Below are positions 34,475 through 47,030 of a stretch of 64,000 bases of DNA, in pieces. The translations under genes and the position numbers were made by a program. The notes below the pieces were generated by a model. It was not told where the DNA came from. It made no database searches and saw only the letters and a program-made list of their open reading frames with translations. Numbering within the stretch: position 1 is the stretch's first letter; every line of letters begins with the position of its first letter. Source of the stretch: Pisolithus tinctorius (Eukaryota > Basidiomycota > Agaricomycetes > Boletales > Pisolithaceae); assembly GCA_024663395.1 (NCBI GenBank), contig JANFAH010000052.1, forward strand, positions 186,001 to 250,000, written 5' to 3'.

Positions 34475-34956
34475 GTCTCTTCTATTCTGCAGCATCAGGA
34501 CCCACCCCAGCTGGGTATGCCAATGCAGATTGGGCATCTGATGTAAATGATTGACATTCTATCACTGACTATGCCTTCATCTTGTGTGGTGGTGCAGCAA
34601 GCTGGTTGTTGAAGAAGCAAACCTCTGTTGCTCTTTCGAGCACTGAGGCCAAGTATATGGCTGTTTCAGCAGCTGATCTGCACACTCCTCAGTAAATAGA
34701 CATAGCTGCATGAGCTGATCCCACCCCTCTCCATGTCAACAATCAATCAGCAATTTTGTTGGTGAAAAATGCAATGTTTCATGATCATATGAAACACATC
34801 TCCATTCATCATCACTTCATTCAAGAGAAGATCGAGTCAGGGGACATCTCCATGGTGTACTTGTCTACAATTGAGCAGCTGGCAGATGTCTTAACCAAGG
34901 AACTTTCTAGAGATAAGCACATTCATTTTTCTATTGGCTTAGGTGTTACTTATTGA
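34475..34956 (+). pseudogene. pol: Ty1/copia RNase H fragment, copy 1
   Basis: Encodes PAGYANADWASD, YAFILCGGAASWLLKKQT, ALSSTEAKYMAVS, LHVNNQSAILLVKN, FHDHMKHISIHHHFIQEKI, EQLADVLTKELSRDKH: the typical copia RNase H and pol C-terminus with the catalytic Asp/Glu/Asp positions. Three internal stops (TGA after DVND, TAA-type after TPQ, TGA after IDIAA). Only the 3' end of the element is present, and it is joined on the left to an LTR fragment. Confidence 0.85.
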
Positions 34957-35210
34957 GATATTCACCATTGAGTGGGCATGTTGATGTGCATTAATTATAT
35001 TTCTTACACTGGTAATATCTTACATAAGCACAGTCATTTTGGCACATTGTTTTCCTTTGTGCACCTCAGTCTTCTCCCAATAGAAGCCTGAGGTGAGGTT
35101 CCTTTATTATGAGTTACAGCTACCTTACTGAAGCTATTTAGTATCTTCTCTTATTAGGTTAGTTGTACCTCAGTCTTCTCCCAATAGAAGCCTGAGTATC
35201 TTCTGATATT
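34957..35210 (+). mobile_element. copia 3' LTR remnant with internal 30-bp duplication
   Basis: After the purine-rich GAGTGGGCA comes TGTTGATGTGCATTAATT (about 34978), the start of a copia LTR. The 30-bp sequence beginning ACCTCAGTCTTCTCCC occurs at 35066 and again at 35167. The 3' end of the LTR is not certain. Confidence 0.5.
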
Positions 35211-37290
35211 AGTCTGTCACTACTTGGAAACAACCCCACAGAAGGTGCAGCATGTGACTCATTGCAACAAGGCCTCTCCTCATCCTCTCCTCTTCTCTCA
35301 TCCCACAAACCCAGCACTTCATCATCCCCAAACCCTCCTCTATCCTCACTTTGACTACTGGCACTACCACCTGCAAAGGGTAGCTTGAACAGCATGACAC
35401 CCCCAGTATCATAACTCAGTTTGCAGAGCATTAGTGGGGGGGTCCATTCGATCAAACTGACCTCAGTACTCTCACTAAGTCCCTCTGTGCAATCTTCTTC
35501 CAACCCTATGTCCAAATCTAGCACCTTGAACACTGAGAGACCCAGTGACTTGACCCAGTCATTGATGGATGTGTTGGACTCTTTGCTCTCAGATGGTGGC
35601 TTGACAGGTGAGCCTGAGTGATTGCAAGGTGGGACTATGGAGTTGCATGGGAAGTCAATGGATTCAGGAGCTGAGTCAATGACATGTTCCAGGTTGCCTC
35701 ACTTCTGATGACAGGTAGGACCCTTTCTGATGACCCTGGCCTGACTTCTAACAGGTTACATGATGTAGTGGCTGCTATCAGGTAATCAGGGGTGGGCCAC
35801 AAAGTGATCCTGGATGTGACAGGAATCTCGATCTGGGAGGCATGTGCAGGTGCATGAAGTGAGGTCGACTCTGTCTCAATGACCTGTGGAAGTGGTCTTG
35901 GTGGCACTCACTTGAGTCTCAATGCATCACACTGGGCATGAGGGCCAAGGAAGACACTCCAGGAGTCAATAGTGCATGTTTCTGTGAGCTTTGGAGCAAC
36001 TGGATGCAACACAGCAGGAGTCTGAGCAGAGGGGGTGGGAGGCACTGTGATGGGCTGGGAAGGGTAATAGGGAGCTGCAATGTCAGTGTAGAAAGCATAG
36101 TCCTCTGCTTCAGGGTAGACAATCAGGAGCTCATTAACAGACCAGTCCAAGCTGTCACCTCTGCTGGAGTCCAATGAAGTCCAGAGCTCTGCATCACTGT
36201 GACTGAGGTACCTGAGTGCAACCTGAATCTTTCATACATGGGATGAGCAGCCAAATGCATTGCACAGTTGCTCAACAACATTTAGGTAGAACAGGTTGCA
36301 TGGTTCACCAGAGAACCTTGGTGCATCATGCAAGCTGTGAGGGGGCAAGGACATGGTCTCTTGAGTGATAGTGTGACTGTGATGGGACTAGGGGAATGAA
36401 TGATGCGAGTGAAGGCCAATTGAAGCAAGCAGTTGGTGCTGGGTATATGGGGAGTGTGAGACTGGGTCGATGCAAGTGGAAAGGTATGGTACTTGAAGGC
36501 AAAGATATTCCGAGCACAACTAGGGGGTCCTACAGGCTAGAAAATGACAAACCCCTCATGGTGGGCTCCAAAAGATGTGGGGAGCAGGAATCTGCTTCCT
36601 AGTATGGGGTTGTGGGCTCCAGCCTAGGGATAGGTGATCTGAAGGGGTAAGTTCAACCCAAGGGGAGTCACTCTAGCAGTAGGAGGGTGATAGGGAATGA
36701 ATGCAACCAAGTTGCATGAGCCACTCAACCTGTAAATGAAAGGTGCAATGGATTAAGAAATGTGCAAGCCTAAAGCCTTCCTAGAAAACTGTCAGAAATA
36801 TGCCTGCAACTCAGTGCTAGGCAGGGGAAAGGAAAGGGGGTCATCTTGATGTTGTTATTCTGCTTGCTCTCTCTGTCTCTCACTTGGGGGCTTCAAAATT
36901 GTTATTTTCCTCTCAACAAGGACAGGTATATGTGTAGCTACATGGGGAGTATGTAACTATGAATTAAGCGACATCAAAAGTGAAAGGAGTGACAGGAAAC
37001 AACAGGAATTAGCTGAGATCAATGTAATGGTGGCCATGAGGCCCATATAGCATCAGCAATCAAAAGAGTGACTAAAATAAAGAGAGCACAAGGAAGTGCA
37101 AGTGGTCCAAAGGGAAGCAAACAAGAGTACAGTGAGAGCAACAGAAATGCGCTTACATAACCAATAGTGCAGGTGTGTGGTCAAACACAAGCCATCTTTG
37201 TTTATGTCACCTGCTGAATCTCCACCACCCATCTGTCACAACTCAATGACCTCTGACTGAGGACAGTCAGCATTTGAAGACCCTGGGAGG
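35211..37290. other. unassigned region with weak minus-strand coding signal
   Basis: Minus-strand frames at 36174-35908 (MDSSRGDSLDWSVNELLIVY, then a Pro-rich stretch) and 35907-35635 could be exons of one small gene. A CAAGTGAGTG donor lies near 35910. No domain recognised. 36300-37290 holds no supported feature. The whole stretch is CpG-poor, like the surrounding transposon remnants. Confidence 0.3.
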
Positions 37291-37330
37291 TGTAGGGAGT
37301 AGTATACTCCCTGAGGCCAAAATAGGGATG
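37291..37330 (+). mobile_element. LTR-like start (TGTAGGGAGT hairpin type)
   Basis: TGTAGGGAGT followed after 4 nt by ACTCCCT (37305-37311), the same 5'-terminal inverted repeat as at 38975, 43902 (minus) and 60817. The other end of this putative LTR was not found. Confidence 0.35.
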
Positions 37331-38137
37331 CCAACACCAAAATTCCACCATTACCAAAGTTGACCCCTATCAGAGTTCCACATCTGTCATCTTCAGAATT
37401 ATTGTGTCTGCCTTATGCACCACCTCACCCATTAAACCTTTGGAGCTCCCCTGTCCATCAACAACACACACCAGTCATCACCCTGGAACTCTGTGTCAAC
37501 ATCAACCTGACATATGTCTATCCAGAATTCTGCAGTCATGTCACCTCAACCTTCACTTTGCCATGTAGCCAGGAAATCATGCAGATCATTGGTAAAAACT
37601 CTGGTTACCCCTCTTGTTCTTTTCCCATGAACCTTTCTCTGCAATGTGAGTACCCCCTTGCACCTATGGCCTCTACCCTTCGCATCCCACTCCACAGCAC
37701 AATGTACACTTGTCCTGTTGGAAGATACCCATCTTTTCCTGTTTGTTTTTCTCAGTTACTACTTTACAGTTTGTTTTCACATGATTCTGTATGGCTTTGA
37801 TGTCTGACATGTCACCCTCTTTGTTTTTTCAGAATTTTGCTTTACCTGCCCCACATTTCTCCAATCAGTACCTTACTATCCATGTACTATGTAATTCTGC
37901 CTCAGCAACAAAGAGGAATCATCATGTTTTTGGGACTCACAATCTGTGTCATATGCATGTCTAAAGTGTTCAAAGGGTCTTTGCATCACTTGCATCTACT
38001 GTGTCTTCTGCATCTTCATGTCCTTGATCTGCTAGTACCTTGTTTCCCCTCCTGTGTGCCTAATTCATCTTGGAATTACTTTGTTGGGTCAAGATTGTCA
38101 CTCAGAATTTTGAAAGCAAGTCTATTCATACCCAATT

Positions 38138-38812
38138 TGTCTACAACTCTGCAGAATTAAATTCTGTGCCCTACATTTGACTCCTTGACCAAGTCTACCA
38201 TCATATTATATGTCTCCTTCCTACTCAGCACCCCTTGGGTTGAGCCTAGGGATTTCCCTACAGCTTTCCCCTATTCACACACTACCCAGAGGTAGTGTCT
38301 CACAGCAGCTGCTGTGCTCTGGTCTCATCCTTTCCTTGGACTCTTTTCTTTTTGCCACAGTCACTTTCCCTTTACACTAGTAGTATACCCTTGGCCCCTA
38401 TTCAGCCTGTCTTGTGTGTACATGCTGTCACATGGTTTTCCCTTACTCATACTCTGTCTTACTTAGGTTCTGGGTTTGCCTGGACTATAAAGCCCTGTAC
38501 TTAGGTACAGAATGATACCTTTTGGCACTCAGAAGGTCACCACAAGTTTCTTTTTCACTTTGTCCACACTGTATGCCTTGCAACAACCACACACACACTA
38601 TAAACACTGCTCACAACACTCACATCACCAGTACTACTCCATGGACCATGCCATGCACATCACAAGTTGCTACTGCTACAAAGCACTGAGTCCTGCCTTC
38701 TAGTTTTGACAGTCCAGAATCCCTTGGGATGAGCAATTTGTTCCCTTCATTTTATTGTTGTTTCCTAAAGCCATCTAGCTCATATCATACAGCTACTTGG
38801 ACTTTTCCTACA
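38138..38812 (+). mobile_element. F-family LTR (plus orientation)
   Basis: Ends ...ACTTTTCCTACA at 38812 and matches, along CTCATCCTTTC, CTAGTAGTATACCCT, TGGACTATAAAGCCCTGTAC and AATCCCTTGGGATGAGC, the minus-strand LTR at 42375-43902. TATAAAG near 38486 may be the promoter. The left boundary near 38138 (TGCAGAATTAAATTCTG) is inferred from length. Confidence 0.6.
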
Positions 38813-40449
38813 CTATGTCAACAAGGAAGAAGAGTATGAAGTTGAGGTGATAGTCAGCCATAAGAGATCTGGCCAAGGACATGCCTTTTTAATGAAATGG
38901 AAAGGCTACCCCTCATCTGAAAACTTGTGGCAAAAAGAAACACACCTAGAACACATGGATGGTGTGCTCTCCACTGTAGGGAATGTAATTTCCCTACTAG
39001 AGCAATTGTTTTATTTTGTTCATTTTATTTAGTTTTTGTTCTAGGTGTTTTTTCTGTTAGTGGTACTTAGATTTTCGCTTTTTGGGTTGCTTAGTTAGCC
39101 CTACCTAGTACTTGATGTACTTAGTTTTTTTAATAACAATAGATGAGTCACCCCAAGATGAGAAGAGGTTCAAGTTGAGCTTAAGACTGCCCTAGAAGAC
39201 CCAGACATCACCTTCAATCATTTGCTCAGGCTATAGGAGTCCCTCTGGTCTAACTCATCCCTTCAGATTCCACTGCCCTTTTAACCTCTCATATAATTAA
39301 TCCTTCACTGCATATAAGAAATGTTTCCCAAAAGACTTTCCCTCCCAGAAACAACCCATTCAGCACTCCTCCTGTACCATCAGAAATATTTCCATTGAAA
39401 TGCCTCCTCATCATTTCACTTACCCCCAAGAACCTTCTTGTTGCCACACCCCCTTTGCTTGTTGCCAATGACAACCCACTAGCACTCAGATGATAAACTC
39501 TTATTGCCTTTTCATCACTGACCCTGCCATTGTTGGCACTGTCTACCATGAAGTCAACAAAGACCCCCCTCTCAACCTTGTCTATCATGCCACCATCCAA
39601 GCCCTTTGGCTTGAAGAGCTCTCCCACTACATAAACCAACAGAACCCTCTTCCATCCCCCACCAGAACCATTCTGAACAAGATTGCACATGAGCAGGTTC
39701 CCCTGCTTCTCAGACTTTTTGATATTCTTGGAGGCACTGACCTCATTTATAACATTCATCAACACCCTACATTGATTGCTCCCCCTCCCCCTGGGTCTTG
39801 AAGGCCCTCGACTACAACTTCTCCCCCTGTTTCCTTGGTGTTGTCCTCTCCCCCAGTGTCATTGCCATCATCCTCCCATTCCTCTGACTCTCTTCAAAGA
39901 GCAGACAGACCCTGTGCTTGTTGTCTTTTGGGCACTAACCCACAATCTTGCAAGTCTCATGGCTTGTCACCACCTCCTGTTGCAGACCCCAAAGTCACCT
40001 TTGGCACCTCTGAGGCTGAACTTGCTTATACATACCATGGGTCAGGTTGAGACCCTTGTGCAACTACCAATGTCCCCCATGCTCAATGCACTTGCCAAGG
40101 CTGATCACCCTCTCACCCCATCCAATCCACACTATTGTCAGGCATGTTATGTCTGCCATCACCTAGGACACATCAGGGTCAACTGTGGGCTCTATGAATG
40201 CCCTCTTTGCTATACTACTTGTCCTGGGCACACTCAAGCTCAGTGTCTGTCCATATGCCCTTGTCAGCCTTTACAAGAAAGAATTTCCACCCCCACCTTG
40301 GTGGATGATTGTACCCTCATCAGGAGCAAGGATAATGACTTGTACAATAATGATTTCAACTTCAATGACTCCACCCATCAGTAACATGACCAGGGAGCCT
40401 TATGGAGAATAATTGGAGTCAGGGACTTCAACACTTAGAAGGGGGGTAA
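38813..40449 (+). pseudogene. pol: B-family pol 3' fragment (chromodomain and zinc-knuckle extension), copy B2
   Basis: Begins in the chromodomain ([33 protein letters not shown]). It is interrupted at 38975-39307 by a small LTR, then continues with the extension found in element B: YCLFITDPAIVGTVYHEV, LEELSHYIN, QVPLLLRLFDILGG. It has [29 protein letters not shown] and an acidic tail (SKDNDLYNNDFNFND). In this copy both zinc knuckles (CX2CX4HX4C and CX2CX6HX4C) are in one frame. CpG-depleted, several frame breaks. It shows that the extension is an ancestral part of this family. Confidence 0.8.
38975..39307 (+). mobile_element. solo LTR-like insertion in B2
   Basis: TGTAGGGAATGTAATTTCCC...CCTTCA interrupts the chromodomain-distal frame between CTCTCCAC and CATATAAGAAATG. 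The intact relative in B is continuous here (about 29060). The target duplication is not clear. Confidence 0.6.
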
Positions 40450-40902
40450 TGTTATGTTTCACCCTTGTTTTCACTTGTTTCACCTTACATTTACCTCATG
40501 TTTGTTCTTTTGGACTTACTTTTCCTTTTCCAGCCATCTTCTCTCTGATCCAATGGCCTCTTATCTCCACCACTAGCATTATGGTCTCTCAACATGCCTA
40601 GGACATGTGTCATCTTTGTTCAACCAATGGCATGGTTGTCTTGTTACATGTGGATGCCTTATGGTCCATCTATCTTGTAGGATTTATACTGGCAGCTCAA
40701 GTCCTGGAACTCCAGACTTGAGCTGCTCAATCATATGCAGTGTTCTCAGAACTTCACCCTTAGTGTCCCTAAACCAGACCACCCTTACCAGTGTTACCTA
40801 AATCCTCTGTCATTTACAGAGGTTACTGCAGCCATTGCTCAGTAGAAACCATAGTCTGCAGCTGAGCTCCCCTTGCACCTTGACTCTGGTCTTAGCCTAA
40901 CA
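40450..40902 (+). mobile_element. B2 3' LTR (453 bp)
   Basis: TGTTATGTTTCACCC...TAGCCTAACA, preceded by purine tract AGAAGGGGGG. Relative to the 343-bp element B LTR it has about 110 extra bp (about 40612-40728), so the two are sub-families or B has a deletion. Confidence 0.75.
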
Positions 40903-42374
40903 GTTTGGAGTCCTCTATGACTTCTGTTGAAATCTCCTGGCCTTCCTATATTAAATTCCCTGCCATCATTGGGCAGACCCAGGTTGTGTGTGCTGTCTGA
41001 AAGTCCTTCAGGAACCTTCCCTTTACTGCCACCACCAATGGATGGCTCTGGAGGTACAGCCTTACCAAAGTTCCTAGCATCCCAGTCCCATAACTGTTTG
41101 TCAGTAGGGGCTCCACTTGGGAACAGATCTGACATAGGAGGAACAGGTCAATTGGATCTTGGCAATGAATCTTGTACATGCTTCTTCCATCATTCAAGCT
41201 ACCTCCAATTTGGAGAATGTTTTTGTGGGCATCTCCAGAGCTGATTATCTGTGCCCCTGAATCATGCTGCTTGACAACATACCAGCTTCTTGTTCTTCCT
41301 TGAGTACTGATCTGAACAAAGTATCAGACTTCTGATCTTCCTCTTCTTCTGAACTAGCCATAACTTTGGATTCTCTGAATTGAGACTAAAAGGATAAACA
41401 TGGGTTAGTAGCAGTTACTGAAGGTCCTTGTCGACCAAAAGGGTGGCAATGGTGGGTTAACACCAAGTCTGTGAGAAGTGGGTGGTCTGGGAGGAACTGG
41501 AGGCCTCTGCTTCTGAGGGTTAGACACCTTAACAGATGGTGATGATGAAGGCTGAGGGAGGAATTATTTTCTGAAGAAAACCTGTCAGCATAGAGGGCAA
41601 TCTAGGGAGGCAAATTTAAAGCCTAGTGGCTACCTGTAGACCTATGAATTTGGTTTGAAAAAAAAGGGTGTTCTTCTCTACTTGCTTGTGCAATGGAAGA
41701 ATGCAGGTGAGTTAGTCTTAACATGTAGAGGACAACAAGCCTTGAAGACTGCAAGAGTTTTTTTGCTTTTGTTATGCTCTGAGCTGGGTGACTTTGTCAA
41801 ATGGACTAGGCATGATCAACACAGATGGCACTTAATGGGCCAAACTTGTCATAACCCCTTGGCTCAACTTTTGTAGGTTGATTCTGGCAGAGTCTCCCCT
41901 TGGGTTTAGCAAGTTCAAGTGGGATTGTGATGAGAGGAGTGAGGAAAGAACCAAGAAAATAGCTGAGTTGCAAAGTAGCAAAAAACTGAGAATATATGGC
42001 ATGGTAGGTCTAACTTAAATACCTCAGGGGAAGAGTACTGTACCAGTCATATCCATAATCAATTAGTCATCCACAGTATAAACAATGAAATAGAAGGGAG
42101 TCACACACAGTCAGTGACAGGGGTAGGGATAGCAACAAGGGCCAAACTGGCTGTGCCATCAAGGCACAGCAAGGGGCTGGACTGCATAGGTGTCAAGGTG
42201 AAACATAAGAAATACAGTCAAATCAACCAAATGGAAGTGAGTCATGTAGCTGTGGGTGTAGCCCCAATCAAAGGGTTGCTAGGAAAAGCTCCAAGCTGTC
42301 CTTGAATGTACAGGAGGCCAAGGACCAAACACCAGCACAAAAGTTGCAACAAGGCATGTGAGACACATGACTGC
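40903..42374 (-). other. probable internal region of an F-family element, unassigned
   Basis: Minus-strand fragments include an ATG near 41361 (MASSEEEEDQKSDTLF) and, after frame breaks, NDGRSMYKIHCQDP and MSDLFPSGAPTDKQLWDWDA. They lie 3' of the minus-strand F LTR (42375-43902), so a gag-like role is possible, but I recognise no domain. Confidence 0.35.
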
Positions 42375-43902
42375 TGTAGAAAAAGTCCAAGTAGCTGTAT
42401 AACATGAGCTAGATGGCTTAGGTAACAACAATAAAATGAAGGGAATGATTTGCTCATCCCAAGGGATTCTGGACTATCAAAACTAGGAGGTGGGACTCAG
42501 GGCTTTGTAGTGGTAGCATTTTGTGGTGTGGGTTGCATGTTCTGCAGTGTAGTTTCAGTGGTGTGAGTGTTGTGAGCAATATACATAGTTTGTGCATGGC
42601 AGTATGCAAGACATGTGGTTAAGACAAAGTGAGAAGGAAAACTCATAGTGTCAAAGTCAGACAACACCCCTGGCTCCTTCTTAGGGTGGAGTCAGAGCGG
42701 GTTGGGCTGCGGAGTACAGTGGTCAAAGTCCAAAGTGAATCCAACCACTGGGTGGCGAGATATTCGACAAACAGTGAGCAGAGGGGTATGAAGGGAAGTT
42801 TCAGAGGCTGAGGTCGGAGTTGGAGCCGGAGGTCAGAGGTCAGAGGTCGGATGAGAGGGCGTTGGGTTCAGCTAGTGCGCTGCCCCCTTGTGTGAGCTCA
42901 GCCCTCGTGTTTCAGAGGTGGAGCAGACTCAGAGGAAGTGGAGACAAAACTCTGGAGGGGACTGAGAGGGAGTCAAAGGTGGGGACTTTATTCGATATTC
43001 GTACTGATTACATCGGAGTACTACATGGCCTTATATATGATGTAGCTCAAGGGCAGTGCAGTACAGAATGTAAACCAATAAGTGTATAGTGGGTTAGAGT
43101 CCTTCCGACACAAGGGATAGAGGGTAGGGACGACAGGGACCTTAACTGAGACAAGGAAACTACTACAACAAGGAAAAGAGGGTAAATACCAAAGGAGCGG
43201 AAGAATGGAGAAAACCGACATGAGGGTGGAACCCTATCTAGAATGCAGGGCTGCAAGTCTGACAGCCCACATGACCAACCTTAGGGTGGAGTTGAGCAGA
43301 GTTGGTCAGAACATGGACAGGGGACCTCAGAGAGGTGTGGAGACGTGTCGGGAGGGTTGGAGGAGTGCAGGAACATGTCGGAGGAGGGTGGAGAAGCACG
43401 GGAACATGTCAGAAGAGGGTGGAGAAGCATGGGAACATGTCAGAGGAGGGCGGAGTAGGTGTTAGGGGCTTATGCTGGTGTCATGGTCATGACACATAGT
43501 GACCTTCCAAGTGCAAAAAGGTATCCTTCTGTACCTAAGTACAGGGCTTTATAGTCTGGGAAAACCCAGAACCTAAGTATGACAGGGTACAAGTAAAGGA
43601 AAGCCATGCAACAATGCATACACACAAGACAGGCCAGAACAGGGGCTGAGGGTATACTACTAGCATAAAGGGAACAGAGGCAGTGGTAGGGGAAAAGAGT
43701 CCAAAAGAAAGGATGCAACCAGAGCACAGTGGCCACAGGTACAGCATTGTGCAAGAGGGAGCAAGGGCATGGGGAGGTAGCAAGGTAGGTGGGAAGGCAG
43801 CACATGAACAGCAGTGGATGCAAGTGGTCTGGGAATGCAATCATAGTCATGGAACAGTCAATGATAGGGGCTTACACATCCAGGGAATGCAGATTCCCTA
43901 CA
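42375..43902 (-). mobile_element. F-family LTR (minus orientation), split by a solo C-family LTR
   Basis: Minus strand TGTAGGGAATCTGCATTCCC (43902 leftward) to ...GACTTTTTCTACA (42375). Without the nested LTR and its duplicated CATAG it is about 677 bp. Matches the plus-strand copy ending at 38812. Confidence 0.7.
42649..43494 (-). mobile_element. solo C-family LTR (846 bp) with CATAG target duplication
   Basis: Minus strand TGTCATGACCATGACACCAG...GACTTTGACA, matching the 805-bp LTRs of element C. Perfect 5-bp duplication CATAG at 42644-42648 and 43495-43499. It still holds some CpGs, so it is younger than its F-LTR host. A recombination-derived solo LTR. Confidence 0.9.
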
Positions 43903-45520
43903 CCACAATAAAAGTCAGTGACAACTGAAAAAAGCAACACCCCTGACCATGGCATAACAGGCAGCAGCTTGTAGGGTTGCATGTAGTATGTAATATTTTG
44001 GTGATCTGTGTAGACATGAGTCAGTTCTGGGGGTGAGAGTAGGTAAGGGTGCCACTGCTTCCAAGTCTTGACAGTTTTGATCTTAATTTTGGACAGTTTG
44101 TACTGACCCTGACAGATCATGAATCCTAGGAACTCTATTTCTTTGGCTTCGAAGGTGTTCTCTCACAGCAATGCCAAGGAACTGTCAAATGGCTGCACAT
44201 AAGCCTCCACAAGTTTTCAAGTGTATTGTGACATCATCCATAAAAATGACTGCTTTCCTCTGGCTTTTGAGTTCTCTGAACATGTGGTCCATGTATCTTT
44301 GGAAGGTCGGTGGCAAGTTGCACTGCCTGATGAACATTACCATTGGTTTGAAGAGTCCTCTGGGGGTAATGAAACCCCCCTTCCACTCATCACCTTCCTT
44401 TACCCTTATACTGGTGAACCCCCAATGAACATTGAACTTGGTGAAGTACTTTGAGTCAGCAAGTTCATTGAGAAGGGTCTTAATGTTGGGTAGCAGGTAC
44501 AAGTCAACAATTGTGTGCAAGTTGAGGTAGCAATAGTTTTGGATGAGCCTTCTTTTTTCCATCCTTCAGGGTCAAGCTTTGGGGGTCTGTGGGGTGACAG
44601 GAGCATAGGGGATCACAACTTCCCCCCCCCCCCAACTGTCCTCTCAGTGAAGCAAGTAAAAAATTCATGAATGGGACTCTGTTGGAAGAGAGGATGAAGG
44701 GGGAGCATCTTCTGCTGTACCTTGCAATAAGAAGGCAAGATGGGCATCATACTCATCATGGATGTGATCAAGGAGAGTGGAGAACAGCAGATTATACTGT
44801 AGCTGTTGCAATTTTGGAAGAATGATGGATGAGACTGGTATGAGGACATTGCAGGGAACAGGGAGGAAGGATCCACATGCTTCTTGGACTGGAGAGACTG
44901 AAACAACCACATAAAACCTTTCTAAGTGAATGACAGACCTGAGGTGACCAAAGAATGTCCTCCTAGAGGTCATACTGACAAAAAGAATGCACTGTCCAAG
45001 CTGGATGGGCTGAGAGGGGGCAGACAAGGATGGGATGTACCAGGATGCTTCAGGACAGAAGCTGGTAGGAATTCCTGGTAGATATATGTAGCCATGGTCC
45101 CTAGCAAAGGGGACAAGTGAAATGATTGATGTGGAGGTGGCCAAATCAGAAGAATTAGCAAAATGAGCATCTTATGGAGGAAGTGCTGTAGAAATATGTG
45201 CAGTGCACAGATCCTTCCCAAACTTGGAAGGAAGGATTGCATGGCTGAACACTATAAGCAAGTGTGGGAATAGTGTCAGTATGTGTGGAAATGGTGGAGA
45301 TATGTTGAAAACCAGAATACCATACATGGGCACTTAAGAGTTTTTGTTGGCACTTAACTTGCTTCCTTCCTTTTTCTCTGGCACTGATGACTCATTCTTG
45401 TGCAATGGATGACTGCCAATGTCTCTGGCTGTTGTTCTTCACATGAGGGCTATAGGCTTCATCTCCATTCATCAGCAGTATCCATGTCCATGTCACCAAA
45501 CACCTTTGGTGTGTGACACT
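43903..45520 (-). pseudogene. pol: E-family gypsy element fragment, RT and RNase H remnants
   Basis: The minus strand starts TGTCACACACCAAAGGTG near 45520. Frames 45242-44613 share YIYLPGIPTSF and IHDEYDAHLAFLLQ with the copy at 22800-23883. RT follows at 44562-44185: LIQNYCYLNLHTIVDLYLLP, FTKFNVHWGFTSIRVKEGDE, LPPTFQRYMDHMF and VIFMDDVTIH (the YxDD box is FMDD). An RNase H remnant (VYTDHQNITYY) is at about 44020. Truncated by the F LTR at 43902. This RT belongs to a different gypsy lineage from A, C and D. Confidence 0.7.
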
Positions 45521-46760
45521 GGCTGGGTACACCAATGCAGATTGAGCATCTGATGTAAATGATTGATGTTCTATCACTGGCTATGCATTCATCTTATGTG
45601 GTGGTGCAGTCAGCTGGTTGTTGAAAAAGCAAACCTCTGTTGCTCTTTTGAGCACTGAGGCCAAGTATATGGCTGTTTTGGCAGCTGCAAAAGAAGCTAT
45701 TTGGATCTGCACACTGCTTGGTGAAATAGACATAGCTGGGTGAGCTGACCCCACTTGTCATAACCATGCATTCACTCTAAGTCCTTACTCACTCCACACC
45801 CTCTTCCACCATCATTCACTCACTCTGCACCAACTCTGCCCAACTTCTATCAGTTACAAACCATCTCTGCTCTGACTGCTGTTGGACTTGTGTTGCTCTC
45901 CTACTGGACCAAGCAGACCATTCTCTGAGGGGTCATGTGACTACCTTCAGACTTCTCCATGACAGTGCACAGTCAGGTACTCCACAGCATGCACACCACA
46001 TGGTCCAGCACCTGGACTGTTTCCTTTTCTGGATGTTCTATGTTACCCATTCATATGTCCTCTGTCTACCCTTCATTCATCATCTAGGAAGTTTTACTTG
46101 AAAATTTCTGGGTCTCTGTATGTCAGTTCTGATTCTGGTTGCTGTACCTCCATAGTAGTATAAAAGCATGTATCATACTCTGCCATTCCTCAGTATGTAT
46201 ATCAACTTAGTTCCTACTCCCTTTGTCTCTGTCTTCTGTCTGTCAGAGTTACCTCCAACTCCCTGTCTGTACTCTCCCTCTGAAATATGAGGGCTGAGAT
46301 CATGCAAGGGGGTAGCACACAAGCTAAACCCAATGCACTCACTCTGCTCTGCCTTTGTCTTGGCAGACTTTGTTCCTGCCAACACTCTGCCAGTTGGAGT
46401 TCCATTTCTGTGTGTCGGACTTGCTTCCAAACCCTTCTCCAGACCTTGTCTAGCATCGGAGTTGGTCAGAGTAGGCCTGGACTTGACACCACTCCTCTCC
46501 ATGTTGACAATCAATCAGCAATCTTGTTGGCAAGAAATGCAATGTTTCATGATCATACATAACACATCTCTGCTTGTCATCACTTCATTCAAGAGAAGAT
46601 CAAGTCAGGGGATGTCTCCATGGTGTACTTGTCTACAAACAAGCAGCTGGAAGACATCTTGACCAAGGGACTTTCTAGAGATAAGCACATTTGTTTTTCT
46701 ATTGGCTTAGGTGTTACTTATTGAGATATTCACTGTTGAGTGGGCATGTTGATGTGCTAT
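45521..46760 (+). pseudogene. pol: Ty1/copia RNase H fragment, copy 2 (split by a solo LTR)
   Basis: 45521-45755 encodes GYTNAD, YAFILCGGAVSWLLKKQT, LLSTEAKYMAVLAAAKEA. 46489-46722 resumes with TPLHVDNQSAILLARN, SGDVSMVYLSTNKQLED and GLSRDKHICFSIGLGVTY. Stops and CpG-type changes are similar to the copy at 34475. A purine tract and the start of a copia LTR (TGTTGATGTGC) follow at about 46738-46760, cut by an E-family end. Confidence 0.85.
45756..46488 (+). mobile_element. solo LTR (733 bp) with CCACT target duplication
   Basis: TGTCATAACC...GGACTTGACA interrupts the copia RNase H frame. Target duplication CCACT lies at 45751-45755 and 46489-46493. TATAAAA at 46159-46165. The distal part (CTGAAATATGAGGGCTGAG, GCAAGGGGGTAGC) resembles the C-family LTR, so it is a related gypsy LTR. 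Confidence 0.9.
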
Positions 46761-46762
46761 GA

Positions 46763-47030
46763 GTCAAAGTGTGGAGAGCTGGTGCAAACAAAACAAAACA
46801 ACACCAAAGACAATAAAAAGTGAGTGGTGGTTTACCTCCACAGAACCTGGAGGGCAGAAAAATCTATAATGGAGGAATTTCAATGGCAGGTGCTGCTAGT
46901 GCAAGTCATCAATGAGTTACACAGAAGCAGATGACCAAGTGATGACTGGATGGGGGACACTAAATGGAACAAAGGTAATCAGCCAAAAGGACTCCTAGCA
47001 CAAGTCATTGTCAAGTTATGTACAGTGAGG
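46763..47030 (-). mobile_element. E-family 3' end remnant
   Basis: TGAGTCAAAGTGTGGAGAGC and the following GTGAGTGGTGGTTTACCTCC match the left end of the insertion at 20454. It abuts a Tc1-like remnant on the right, as at 20982. Confidence 0.55.

Noticed and set aside
44623..44636. Homopolymer run of C
   Set aside because: Short run at a point where the E-family frame shifts. Likely polymerase slippage or an assembly error, not a feature.
45756..46488. Full retrotransposon inside the copia fragment
   Set aside because: Only one LTR's worth of sequence lies between the two CCACT duplications, so it is a solo LTR.
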